The position numbers were made by a program, and so were the translations under genes. The notes under the pieces are model-generated. The model had not been told where the DNA came from. It did not search any database and saw nothing but the letters and a program-made list of their open reading frames with translations. Below, piece after piece: positions 40,734 through 49,748 of a stretch of DNA of 64,000 bases; position 1 is the first letter of the stretch; each line of letters opens with the position of its first letter. The DNA is from CBDBND01 sp965262665. Its GTDB lineage: Bacteria; Pseudomonadota; Alphaproteobacteria; Rhodospirillales; Rhodospirillaceae. The DNA lies in the NCBI GenBank assembly GCA_965262665.1, contig OZ253551.1, forward strand, positions 434,001 through 498,000, in the 5' to 3' direction.

Positions 40734-40842
40734 CGGGCCTGCCGGAAGAACTTGCGACCTCCGCGCGCCGGGTGCTCCAAGAGGTCTTCGGGTTCAATGC
40801 CTTCCGTCCCGGTCAGGAAGCCGCGGTCGACGCGTTGCTTGA
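40730..40842 (+). pseudogene. recQ: RecQ-type DNA helicase, first 37 codons only
   Basis: Apparent TTG start, then LPEELATSARRVLQEVFGFN and AFRPGQEAAVDALLEG, the start of RecQ helicases with the FRPGQ Q-motif. At 40843 an IS21 fragment takes over, before Walker A, so nothing functional is left. Confidence 0.75.
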
Positions 40843-41434
40843 AGGACTACGTGCGTGTCCATCGTCAGAAGGCGCGCGAGATGTTCATCCCGCTGACGCA
40901 CCCACCGGGCCACGGCCAGGCAGATTTTGGTGAAGCTGTTGTTGTGCTGGGCGGTGCCCGTCAGAAGGTTTACTTCTTTGCCTTCGATCTTCCCCATAGC
41001 GATGCCTGCTATATCCGGGCCTATCCTGCGGCCACGTCGGAAGCCTGGATGGACGGGCATGTTCATGCCTTTGCTTTCCTTGGCGCGGTGCCGCTGTCGG
41101 TGGTCTACGACAACGACAGCTGCCTGGTTGCCAGGATTGAGGCGGACGGTCGTCGTCGCCGGACGCAGATATTCACGGGGATGCTGTCGCACTATCTGTT
41201 TGATGACCGCTACGGTCGCCCGGGCAAAGGCAATGACAAGGGTAAGGTTGAGGGGCTGGTTGGCTGGTCGCGGCGCAACATGATGGTGCCGGTGGCGGAG
41301 TTCCCCGATCTTGAGAGCTTCAATGTCTGGCTGGAAGACCAATGCCGTAAGCGGCAGTCGGCTATCCTGCATGGGCACACGGAGACGATTGGCGAACGGT
41401 TGAAGCGCGACCTTGCAACGATGTCGCCCCTGGA
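40843..41434 (+). pseudogene. IS21 IstA transposase, catalytic-domain fragment
   Basis: LKDYVRVHRQKAREMFIPLT, then HPPGHGQADFGEAVVVLGGA, AVPLSVVYDNDSCLVARIEA and GRPGKGNDKGKVEGLVGWSR: about 197 residues from the middle of IstA, including the catalytic Asp positions. No HTH, no C-terminus and no istB. It differs in sequence from the istA at 14.5-18.5 kb, so it belongs to another IS21 element. Confidence 0.85.
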
Positions 41435-41536
41435 CTCCACCGCGCAATGGTGTTTCTGCTCAAGGGGTGGACAGAAACCCGCTATTCGGTCCAGGCTCTG
41501 GATCAAACCGCGCCTTCAAACTGGGACCACAGCGAA

Positions 41537-42436
41537 ATGCTTTTTAATCTACCGTTTCAGAGAACACTAAACCGCCGACGGTTCTTGACTTCAGCAGCTG
41601 CAGGAGCCGGACTTTGGACTGCAGCGCCGGTATATGCCCAAGACAGCAAGGACGGCCCTCCCGCCGGTCCATATGATTTCAGCAATCCTTACGATTGGTT
41701 GACGGCCTACGCCAAAATCCGCGGCCGATTGGATGGCGGTGTCGGCCTCTATCATTATGTCGCGCATATTTACGGTGTGCCCGACGGACAAGTGGCCCAG
41801 TTGATGTTCCGCCGCGAAGGCGTGAGCCAACATCGCATGACCATTCGCAGAGACCGAACCATCGACTTGCAATATGTAGAGTGCAATTACACCCAGCATC
41901 CGGTGACCGGTGCAGTAATCGATGATTTCTACGACAACCCTTTAACGGGCAAACTGGTGCCTGTGCGCCACCAGTCGCCGGTGCCTGGCCCGCTGGTACG
42001 CATCAATCCGACGGGAGGTTTCAACCCGGATATCGAATGGGAGCCACCGGCAGCCTTTGTCAATCCAGTTGGCCCACCTTTGTTCGGCGAAGGCCGCATC
42101 TTTTTCAATGATGACATCTTGATGTTCCGGCCGGGAGCGGACGAGCCTCTACCGAGCGGCAATCCGCGCTTAGGAGATGTCCAACTCACGGAGTTGATCA
42201 CATTTTCCGCCGACACCCGCGATGTGCAAAACCCGGAACTAATGAGCGCCAAGAGCTTTGCGTTTATCGCCGCCGACGCACCATGGTCTCGCTGGCTCGA
42301 TATGGCCGAGGTGCAGGGTCACATGTTCATGCGTTATTTAGCGGAGAAGACCAGCAGCCCCGATGATCTGCCCAATTGGCTCAAACGGCGCATCGATCAG
42401 GATCACCCAGAATTCTTTACCGAACCGGGAATATAA
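41537..42436 (+). CDS. DUF1838 protein with Tat signal
   Basis: A 299-residue protein. The N-terminus FQRTLNRRRFLTSAAAGAGL is a twin-arginine signal (RRRFL) ending near APVYAQ, so it is exported folded to the periplasm. The mature part (DWLTAYAKIRGRLDGGVGLY to HPEFF) matches DUF1838, a family of unknown function often found near oxidoreductases. HPVTGAVIDDFYDNPLTGKL and PWSRWLDMAEVQGHMFMRYL are typical blocks. ATG 41537 is chosen for the Tat signal; the frame upstream is IS21-derived. It marks the left edge of the IS-free half. Confidence 0.82.
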   Translation: MLFNLPFQRTLNRRRFLTSAAAGAGLWTAAPVYAQDSKDGPPAGPYDFSNPYDWLTAYAKIRGRLDGGVGLYHYVAHIYGVPDGQVAQLMFRREGVSQHRMTIRRDRTIDLQYVECNYTQHPVTGAVIDDFYDNPLTGKLVPVRHQSPVPGPLVRINPTGGFNPDIEWEPPAAFVNPVGPPLFGEGRIFFNDDILMFRPGADEPLPSGNPRLGDVQLTELITFSADTRDVQNPELMSAKSFAFIAADAPWSRWLDMAEVQGHMFMRYLAEKTSSPDDLPNWLKRRIDQDHPEFFTEPGI

Positions 42437-42445
42437 GGTCGCAGA

Positions 42446-43483
42446 TTAAGACGGCTCTCCGACGTACATGCCGAGACCGCGGGCAACGGAAATCATCCCG
42501 CCGCTCAGGTCCACTTGGCGCGGCCCAGTGACCACTTCATCCATTGGCACATCGTTGGCAGTGCCGTTACGCCAGGCCGCCATGCGTGCGGAGCCGCCAC
42601 GCATGAGAACGTCGACTGCTTGGGCACTGAGGACGGACCCCAAAAGACGGTCGAACATCGCTGGTATTCCACCGCGTTGCAGATGTCCCAGCACTGTGCA
42701 CCGTGCCCACGCCGCCAGCCGCCGAACCGGATCCGTAATAGGGCAAGGTTACTGTTTCGCCACCCGGACCGGGCACCCCTTCCGCCACGGTGACCAATAC
42801 GTACCCTTTCTCTTCGGCACGGATGCGGGTGACATGGTCGGCGAGTGCCTCAAGGTCATATACCAATTCGGGGATCAGGACTGCATCGGCACCGCCCGCT
42901 ACCCCACCGTAAAGCGCGATGAAGCCGGAATCACGCCCCATGGTTTCCAACACCATCACCCGGCGGTGGCTGGCGGCAGTGGACTGCAGCCGGTCTAAGG
43001 CATTGCCGACCACGTCGACAGCGGTGAAAAACCAACAGCAAACTCGGTGCCGGGCACATCGTTGTCGATGGTTTTGGGGATGCCGACCCAAGGCACCCCT
43101 GCAGATGTAAGCAAGCGGTCAAACAGGCGCATGCTGCCATCGCCGCCAATCACAATAATCCCATCAAGACCGAGCGAGTCGATGGTTGCGATCACCTCCG
43201 CCGAACGGTCTTTCTCCGTGCCGTCTTCTATGGGGAAGGCGAATGGACTGGATGTTGTAGTGGTGCCTAGAAAAGTCCCACCCGTGCGCAACAGTTCACC
43301 GGAAAAATGAGCAGGAGTAAGAATTTCGACATCCGGTGGATCCTTAAGCAAACCCAGATGCCCGTCATGGATACCGATCACCTCGCAGCCGTAACTTTCG
43401 CCGGCACGCAAAGTGACACCACGGATGACGGCATTAAGGCCCGGACAATCGCCACCGGACGTGAGCACACCGATTTTCTTCAT
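42446..43483 (-). pseudogene. pfkA: 6-phosphofructokinase, two frame lesions
   Basis: The product would be the glycolytic enzyme phosphorylating fructose 6-phosphate. Part 1 (MKKIGVLTSGGDCPGLNAVI) has the phosphate-binding GGDCPG, and VIGGDGSMRLFDRLL, IPKTIDNDVPGTEFAVGF. One T short near 43028 shifts to part 2 (FTAVDVVGNALDRLQSTAAS, VMVLETMGRDSGFIALYGGV). Near 42700 a deletion and shift lead to part 3 (VLGHLQRGGIPAMFDRLLGS). About 15 residues before LGHLQRGG are missing, so it is not just a sequencing slip. GGDG and TIDND suggest the ATP- or PPi-dependent PfkA group. It overlaps the GNAT gene region at its start. Confidence 0.85.
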
Positions 43484-43491
43484 AGAAGGCA

Positions 43492-44151
43492 TCAAGCCAT
43501 TCTAAACCTATTGGGCGGTTTCTGGGGCGGGTTTGTGACGTCGATTTTCATGACCCTTTTATGAGTTATGAGGCGGGCCTCGACGTCATTCTTGGTCGCG
43601 AGATAAGTATCTTTACTAATGGAAAACACATGCTCCCGCCACAGATCTTGCCTCCCATCATGCGGCGCTTCACGTAAGCCTAGGTAATTCATTTGAAATG
43701 TGTCCCTCATGGTGTGAGCGGACCGTGCGTTGTTTTCCGCGCAACTGCATTCGATCAGCTCAAGTGCGAAGCAATTGAAACCAAGCGCAATCAAGTCCCA
43801 GCCAATTCTGGGACCAAGACCTTGCCCTTGTGCCTGCGGCGCCAGTGCACATCCAACGGAGCCCCGTTTTTCGTCCGGTGCACTGAGAATCTTTAGATTA
43901 GCAGTTCCAATGACAACGCTTATTTTGGGATCTTCGACAGCCCACCAGGTCTCGTGCCCGCTCGAATCGTCAGTCAAAGCCACTTTCAGTCTGACGAACT
44001 CTTTTGCTTGCGCTTCTGACAACGCCCCTTCAATCAGATACATCCAAAAGGATCTCTGCTGATAGAATTTTACAATAAGTTCAGAATCTTCGAATGTTAG
44101 GGGTCGCAGCCAGTACTTGTCACACCGCTGTACGACTGCGCGGGACGACAC
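43492..44151 (-). CDS. GNAT-family N-acetyltransferase (RimJ/RimL-like)
   Basis: A 219-residue protein. YWLRPLTFEDSELIVKFYQQ is the usual N-terminal strand-helix, and VIGTANLKILSAPDEKRGSV, then GCALAPQAQGQGLGPRIGWD contains the acetyl-CoA loop (QAQGQGLG). ALELIECSCAENNARSAHTM follows, as in the RimJ/RimL subgroup that acetylates N-terminal amines or small molecules. A basic tail of about 20 residues is extra. It begins 3 bp after the chorismate mutase stop and runs into the pfkA start, so it lies within the rsmE-gshA operon. Substrate unknown. Confidence 0.82.
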   Translation of the reverse strand: MSSRAVVQRCDKYWLRPLTFEDSELIVKFYQQRSFWMYLIEGALSEAQAKEFVRLKVALTDDSSGHETWWAVEDPKISVVIGTANLKILSAPDEKRGSVGCALAPQAQGQGLGPRIGWDLIALGFNCFALELIECSCAENNARSAHTMRDTFQMNYLGLREAPHDGRQDLWREHVFSISKDTYLATKNDVEARLITHKRVMKIDVTNPPQKPPNRFRMA

Positions 44152-44153
44152 AG

Positions 44154-44483
44154 CTAGTCCTCGTTGATCCGCTCTGCGATATGGGCTTGTTCGATCCGAA
44201 TGTTAATTTCGATCATCGCCCGGTAGATGGCTTCGACAATGTCCGGATTACTGCCGCGTTCTTCGGCGACAGCTCGCACTTTTTGAACTACGTCCTCAAT
44301 TCGGGCGGGAACACGAGCGGCATTCACGTCACCTTTGAGATTGGCTGCCTGCATGACGTAGTGGTTGCGCTCCAACAACAGAGGAATAATCTGACCGTCC
44401 AAACGATCGATATGATCGCGCACTTGATCAAGGGAATCACATTCCTCCAGCCACGGACCGTCTTCGGGGTTCTGATCATTCAT
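44154..44483 (-). CDS. Chorismate mutase, AroQ class
   Basis: A 109-residue all-helical enzyme that converts chorismate to prephenate for Phe and Tyr synthesis, or an isochorismate pyruvate lyase of the same fold. LDQVRDHIDRLDGQIIPLLL (active-site Arg and helix 1), ERNHYVMQAANLKGDVNAAR and VPARIEDVVQKVRAVAEERG match. Start MNDQNPEDGPW at 44483 lies 10 bp after the gshA stop; an in-frame start at 44558 would lie inside gshA. The gene sits between gshA and the acetyltransferase on the same strand, probably in one transcript. Confidence 0.88.
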   Translation of the reverse strand: MNDQNPEDGPWLEECDSLDQVRDHIDRLDGQIIPLLLERNHYVMQAANLKGDVNAARVPARIEDVVQKVRAVAEERGSNPDIVEAIYRAMIEINIRIEQAHIAERINED

Positions 44484-44493
44484 ATGAGGTGTT

Positions 44494-45858
44494 TCAGTAG
44501 CTGTATTCGGAGAAAACCTTGGAAATGTCGCCGTTCCACTCGTTGTGAAACGCATCAAGCATTTGCTCTGCCGGGGTTATCCCCGAAGTAGCGATGTCTT
44601 GCAAGGGCATGAGAAAGCCGGTTTCGTCGTTGCCAGCGGAATCTAGAGCGGCGCGGCGTGATAGACCCCCTCTGGCAATCTCAATAAGCTCCAAAGCAAC
44701 GTCTTGAACGGTCCGGCCGGCGATTTCTGCCTTGAGCGCTAGTTTGGGGGCTGCGCGGAAGAGACTGTTCTGTTGTGCGACACTCCACCCTTTGACCAGA
44801 TCCCAACAGGCATCCAGCGCCTGGGTATCGTATAGAAGTCCGATCCAAAAAGCCGGCAAAGCGCAGAGCCGCGCCCAGGGACCGGAATCAGTGCCGCGCA
44901 TTTCTAAGAATTTTTTCAAGCGCACTTCAGGAAACACCGTGGACACATGATCCTCCCAATCGGCCAAGGTGGGCATTTGACCTGGAAGTGCCGCCAGTGT
45001 GCCGTTCATAAAATCGCGGAAGGATTGCCCCGAGGCATCCACGTAACCATTGCGATATACAAAATACATTGGCACATCGAGAACGTAATCCACATAGCGC
45101 TCAAACCCCATACCGTTTTCGAACACAAATGGCATCATACCCGTACGGTCGTTATCCGTATCTTGCCAGATGTCCGCGCGCTTGCTTAAGAATCCATTGG
45201 GCTGGCCTTCCGTAAAGGGTGAATTGGACCATAAGGCAGTGGCGATCGGTTGCAAGGCGATTCCGACCCGCATTTTTTTAACCAAATCCGCTTCGGATTC
45301 ATAATCGACGTTGACCTGAACCGTGCAGGTGCGGGTCATCATGTCGATGCCTTGGCCGCCCACTTTGGGCATGTATTCACGCATAATTTTATAGCGGCCT
45401 TTGGGCATCCAATGGACATCCTCACGTGACCAATTTGGAGTCATACCAAGGCCAAGCAAGCCCAGGTTCAAATCTTCGGCAACCTCTTTGACTTCTTTGC
45501 GGTGCTCAGTCACCTCACTGCAGGTTTGGTGAACGGTCTGCAGAGGTGCGCCGGACAATTCTAGTTGCCCGCCGGGCTCAAGCGTAACGGAACCCTTACC
45601 CGCTGCGGACAGAGCGATTAGATATTTGCCTTCCATGACCGGTTGCCAGCCGTACTGCTGTAGTCCTTCAAGAAAGGCACGGATGCCACGGTCACCGTCA
45701 TAGCGCAGCGCTTTGAAACTTTCCCCGCAATAGAGGAACTTTTCGTGCTCGGTGCCGATGCGCCACTCATCGCGCGGTTTACAACCGGATTCAATATAAG
45801 CGGCCAGCTGGTCCTTGCCAGTGACCGGCGTCGCATTTTTAGATGGTGATGACGTCAT
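44494..45858 (-). CDS. gshA: Glutamate-cysteine ligase, alphaproteobacterial/plant type
   Basis: A 454-residue ATP-dependent ligase that makes gamma-glutamylcysteine, the first step of glutathione synthesis. Family blocks: WRIGTEHEKFLYCGESFKAL, SVTLEPGGQLELSGAPLQTV, GQGIDMMTRTCTVQVNVDYE, LWSNSPFTEGQPNGFLSKRA and FLEMRGTDSGPWARLCALPA. Length fits the class II (plant-like) enzymes of alphaproteobacteria. It starts MTSSPSKNATPVTGKDQLAA, 45 bp after the rsmE stop on the same strand. The rsmE-gshA order is a recurring alphaproteobacterial arrangement. Confidence 0.95.
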   Translation of the reverse strand: MTSSPSKNATPVTGKDQLAAYIESGCKPRDEWRIGTEHEKFLYCGESFKALRYDGDRGIRAFLEGLQQYGWQPVMEGKYLIALSAAGKGSVTLEPGGQLELSGAPLQTVHQTCSEVTEHRKEVKEVAEDLNLGLLGLGMTPNWSREDVHWMPKGRYKIMREYMPKVGGQGIDMMTRTCTVQVNVDYESEADLVKKMRVGIALQPIATALWSNSPFTEGQPNGFLSKRADIWQDTDNDRTGMMPFVFENGMGFERYVDYVLDVPMYFVYRNGYVDASGQSFRDFMNGTLAALPGQMPTLADWEDHVSTVFPEVRLKKFLEMRGTDSGPWARLCALPAFWIGLLYDTQALDACWDLVKGWSVAQQNSLFRAAPKLALKAEIAGRTVQDVALELIEIARGGLSRRAALDSAGNDETGFLMPLQDIATSGITPAEQMLDAFHNEWNGDISKVFSEYSY

Positions 45859-45903
45859 AACGAGTTAAACTATACAGCCCTTACAGTGGTATTCGCAGCT
45901 CGC

Positions 45904-46662
45904 CTAATTTGACGAATTGCGCCAATCCCCACACAACGCTTGCCAGCAGGTCAATGCTGCAAGGGCCGCCGTTTCCGTGCGAAGCGTGCGCGGTCCCAAG
46001 GAGACGGGTTTAGAAAACGGCAGGGCGCACAATAGGTCAAGCTCTGCGTTCGTGAAACCGCCTTCTGGCCCGATCACAAAAGCGCCACTGTCAGATGTTT
46101 GAGCAGCGTCAGAGGCCAATTCCTGAGCAATCGGCTCTCCACCCCCTGTTTCATCAAGAACATAGAGCGGACGATCTGCAGGCCAAGCGGTGAACGCATC
46201 TTCTAACGGCACAGGCGCGCGAACGTCAGGCAACGAAAGACGATATGACTGTTCTGCCGCTTCACTGGCAATGGCGTATAGCCGATCCAGATTGACGCGG
46301 TCCGCGTTGGTATGGGCGGTAGTGACGGGCCAGAGAGTTGAGACACCGAGTTCCGTCGCTTTTTGAACCATCAAATCGATGGCGTTTCGCTTGATCGGCG
46401 CGAACAGCAACCAAAGATCGGGATCCTGCGTTTGCGCTCGCGTCTGCCGATCAACCGCGATACGCGCCTCTTTCTTTCCGGTTCGCACGATCTGCCCCAG
46501 CCATTCACCCTCCCGGCCGTTGAACACCAAGATCGGGGCGCCGTCATTCCGGCGCATGACGTGGGTCACATAGTGGGTCTGATCCGGTGAAAGCGAGACG
46601 TCGACACCTTCAACTAAGGTCTCGGAGACGTAGAGGCGGAGCGGCTTCGCCGAATCTGTCAT
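45904..46662 (-). CDS. rsmE: 16S rRNA (uracil-1498-N3)-methyltransferase
   Basis: A 252-residue SPOUT methyltransferase that methylates U1498 of 16S rRNA. The PUA-like N-terminal part (THYVTHVMRRNDGAPILVFN) is followed by the knot domain: DLWLLFAPIKRNAIDLMVQK, ATELGVSTLWPVTTAHT, then GAFVIGPEGGFTNAELDLLC and SLGPRTLRTETAALAALTCW, which binds S-adenosylmethionine. ATG 46662 is chosen; GTG 46689 would add nine residues. It diverges from ubiA with 52 bp between starts and heads the rsmE-gshA operon. Confidence 0.93.
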   Translation of the reverse strand: MTDSAKPLRLYVSETLVEGVDVSLSPDQTHYVTHVMRRNDGAPILVFNGREGEWLGQIVRTGKKEARIAVDRQTRAQTQDPDLWLLFAPIKRNAIDLMVQKATELGVSTLWPVTTAHTNADRVNLDRLYAIASEAAEQSYRLSLPDVRAPVPLEDAFTAWPADRPLYVLDETGGGEPIAQELASDAAQTSDSGAFVIGPEGGFTNAELDLLCALPFSKPVSLGPRTLRTETAALAALTCWQALCGDWRNSSN

Positions 46663-46714
46663 AATTGGAAGGAACGTTGTTCTAGACACAGGTTGTCACT
46701 ACCTTAACGCCGTC

Positions 46715-47653
46715 ATGACCGAGACCAAACCTTTGCCCGAACTCCGTGACGACAGGTCGGATATTCCCGTCGGCAGCTGGATCGACCGGCTGATGCCGTC
46801 TTGGTCCCGCGGCTACCTCAAACTCGCCCGCGCCGACCGGCCTATCGGCACCTGGCTGCTGTTGTGGCCCTGCATCTGGGGTATCGTTTTGGCCGCTTCG
46901 GGCGAGTTGAACGCGGTGCGGGTTGATCTCATCGTTTTGTTTACGTTGGGAGCCATCGTTATGCGTGGCGCCGGTTGTACCTATAACGACGTTGTCGACC
47001 GGGACTTCGATGCCAAAGTGGTCCGCACGGCCCTACGGCCCATTCCAGCCGGAGATGTCACTGTCCTGCAGGCGTGGATATTTCTGGGTCTTCAGTTGCT
47101 CATTGGCTTTGTCATCCTGCTTCAGTTCAACGTCCTGACCGTCTCGCTCGGCGTGACGTCGTTAGCGCTCATCGCCTCCTACCCCTTCATGAAGCGCATT
47201 ACCTTTTGGCCGCAAGCCTGGTTGGGACTGACCTTTAATTGGGGTGCTCTCATGGGCTGGACCGCCGTTACCGGGTCATTGGCCTGGCCGGCGGCTGTGC
47301 TCTATGCCGCTGGGTTCTGTTGGACTCTTGGCTACGACACTATCTACGCCCATCAGGACAAAGAAGACGACGTCCTGATCGGGGTGAAGTCTTCCGCCCT
47401 GGCACTGGGCAACCAGTCCCTGCCCTTTATCATCGCCATGTATGGCCTGACCGTCCTACTGCTGGCTTTGGCGTCTAGTATGATCGGGCTGTCCTGGATC
47501 ACTGGCGGCTGTTTAACGGCGGCGGCGGTGCATTTTTCCTGGCAGGCGGCGACGCTGGACACGACAGATGCGAACAACTGTCTGGTCCGCTTCAAATCGA
47601 ATAGGGATATCGGTGCATTGGTGACGCTGGCTCTGGTGAGCGTGCAGCTATAG
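46715..47653 (+). CDS. ubiA: 4-hydroxybenzoate polyprenyltransferase
   Basis: A 312-residue inner-membrane enzyme that joins a polyprenyl tail to 4-hydroxybenzoate in ubiquinone synthesis. The two Asp-rich motifs are present: YNDVVDRDFDAKVVRTALRP in the first and YDTIYAHQDKEDDVLIGVKS in the second. LARADRPIGTWLLLWPCIWG is the conserved first helix. Seven to nine hydrophobic segments fill the rest. Length is normal. It is a single gene, followed by a convergent HD-GYP gene; ubiD, the next-step decarboxylase, lies 2.1 kb downstream on the same strand. Confidence 0.95.
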   Translation: MTETKPLPELRDDRSDIPVGSWIDRLMPSWSRGYLKLARADRPIGTWLLLWPCIWGIVLAASGELNAVRVDLIVLFTLGAIVMRGAGCTYNDVVDRDFDAKVVRTALRPIPAGDVTVLQAWIFLGLQLLIGFVILLQFNVLTVSLGVTSLALIASYPFMKRITFWPQAWLGLTFNWGALMGWTAVTGSLAWPAAVLYAAGFCWTLGYDTIYAHQDKEDDVLIGVKSSALALGNQSLPFIIAMYGLTVLLLALASSMIGLSWITGGCLTAAAVHFSWQAATLDTTDANNCLVRFKSNRDIGALVTLALVSVQL

Positions 47654-47668
47654 CGCCGTAAGACGTAT

Positions 47669-49437
47669 TTACTCAGCCGCTTGTTTGTTCTCTAAGAATT
47701 GAAAAATATCCACGTCGTCGATTTGTTCCGGCTTGAGGAATTGCTCGGCATAGTCCCGGTAGGCGCCTGAGGTTAGGAACAGTTCAAACAGTTCGGCATC
47801 GACGTGTTTGTCCTTTTTCATGAACCACAAAATTTTCACTGCTTCGCTCAATTTCTTGGCCTTCTTATAGGGCCGGTCGCCGGCCGTAAGAGCCTCAAAA
47901 ATGTCAGCAATGGCCATGATCCGGGCCGGGAGAGACATATCGTCTCCCTTTAGACCGCGAGGATAACCGGTGCCATCCATCTTTTCGTGATAGCCGCCGG
48001 CATACTCGGGCACTTTGCCTAAGTGTTTCGGGAACGGCAGTTCTTCAAGTATCTCAATGGTGAGAACGATGTGATCGTTGATCTTACGGCGTTCATCGTC
48101 ATTCAACGTACCGCGTGAAATACAGAGATTGTTGACTTCGCCGAGGTCATATTCGGCTTCACTGTGTTCCGGTAGGTCGGCGAGCAATTGTTCCCAACCC
48201 TTGTCAGGCGGAGGCTGCTTGACCAGCAGCTGTTCGTCCGTCCAGGACAATCCCTTCTTGCGGTTGAAATTCCGGCACCATTTCTGTTTGGCAATCTTGC
48301 GAACCAGATCTTGTTTGTCTTGGGGCAGGAATTCACCGCCGATGTTGGTGTCGGCAATGAATTCCCATTGCTCGTTAAGTTCCTTGCATTTCTTTTTGAA
48401 TTTTTTCTTTTCTTCTTTTTCGTCGGCGCCTTTGGCCACGGCTTTGAGCATTTTGATTTCGGCGTCGCGGCGCAACACTTCAAAGCGCATGCGCACTTCA
48501 TGAATACGGTCAAATATGGTCTGCAGCTTGGTCGCTTTGTCGACCACATACTCCGGCGTGGTCACCTTGCCAATGTCGTGCAGCCACGCCGCCACATGCA
48601 GTTCATACCATTGCTGTTCATCAAGCTGGAAATCTGCAAAGGTACCTTCATTGGAATCGCTACAGTGTTGGGCCAACATTTTGGTAATTTCAGGCACACG
48701 CTGACAATGGCCGCCGGTGTAGGGCGACTTGGCGTCAATGGCGTGGGCCATGACTTTGATCAAGCTGTCCATCAGCGCTTTTTGCGCCTCTATCAATTGC
48801 TGATTGTCAACGGCGACGGCGGCCTGTGAGGCCAACGCTTCGACCAGCCGCTGCACCGATTTGACAAAGGGAATAACCTCGGTGGTGCCTTCCTTCTGCG
48901 CGTTGATCAGTTGCAGAACACCGATGACTTCTTCGGAATAGTTTTTCAACGGAATGGTGAGAAGGGACTTTGACCGAAACCCTGTGCCTTCATCGAATTT
49001 TTTGTACCCGTAAAGTCGTACCCTTCCGCTTCATAAGCATCTTCGATGTTAATGGCTTCTCCAGTGAGAGCCGCTGCCGACGCCACATTGTTGTAATTGG
49101 GCTTGCCTGTTTCCGGGTTGTACATTTGCAAAGGAGGAAACGGGATTGGCACCCCAGTGGTGCCACCCATGGCAATGTTGAGGCTATGGGTGCGTACAAT
49201 CTGGAACGACAGAGTGTCGTCATCGTTTCGCAGGTAGAGCGCGCCCCCGTCGGCATTGGTCAAATCGACGGCTTCCAAAAGGATGCGTTCGGTCAGCCGG
49301 TCGTGATCGCGTTCTGCCGAAAGCGCGATCCCGAGGTCGATGAGCTTTTCGAACCCCTTGGATGATGATGATGTGGAGTCTGCGTTGGACACGTCGCTAT
49401 TCGTTTCCCTGCGCCAGATCGGTCGTGCCCCACGCAC
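47669..49437 (-). pseudogene. GAF and HD-GYP cyclic-di-GMP phosphodiesterase, one frameshift
   Basis: The upstream part holds a GAF sensor domain (LTERILLEAVDLTNADGGAL, EAINIEDAYEAEGYDFTGTK). The downstream part finishes it (YSEEVIGVLQLINAQKEG) and carries an HD-GYP domain: WLHDIGKVTTPEYVVDKATK and GYHEKMDGTGYPRGLKGDDM. About 190 residues separate HDIGK from the GYP motif, far more than usual, because of a Lys/Glu-rich insertion (DEKEEKKKFKKKCKELNEQW). The frame breaks near 49000, where ACAAAAAATTC has six A and seven would restore GTKKFDEGTGF. It may be intact in the living cell if that is a homopolymer error. Confidence 0.85.
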
Positions 49438-49748
49438 GGACGATCCCCAAGCGGGGGATAGTATGGACTAAATATAACGCCAAGTCATTACTAGCCAATC
49501 GTTTTTTGGATTCGAAGGTGAGTCTCGGCACCAATTTACCCCGCACAATGACCACAGAATCAAAGGGATATGGTCGTTTCGGCTGCCAAGGAAATAAGAC
49601 CATCTATTGAATGATTTGGACCTATGACCAACTCAACTGCTAATAGTTAGGGCGCCATGACGCATTACGGTTGCTGACAAACTTGACGCTTACAAAGGCA
49701 ACCCGTAAAGCCGTGGCTCTTTTGCTGAGCTCAAGCTGAAGGCCACCC

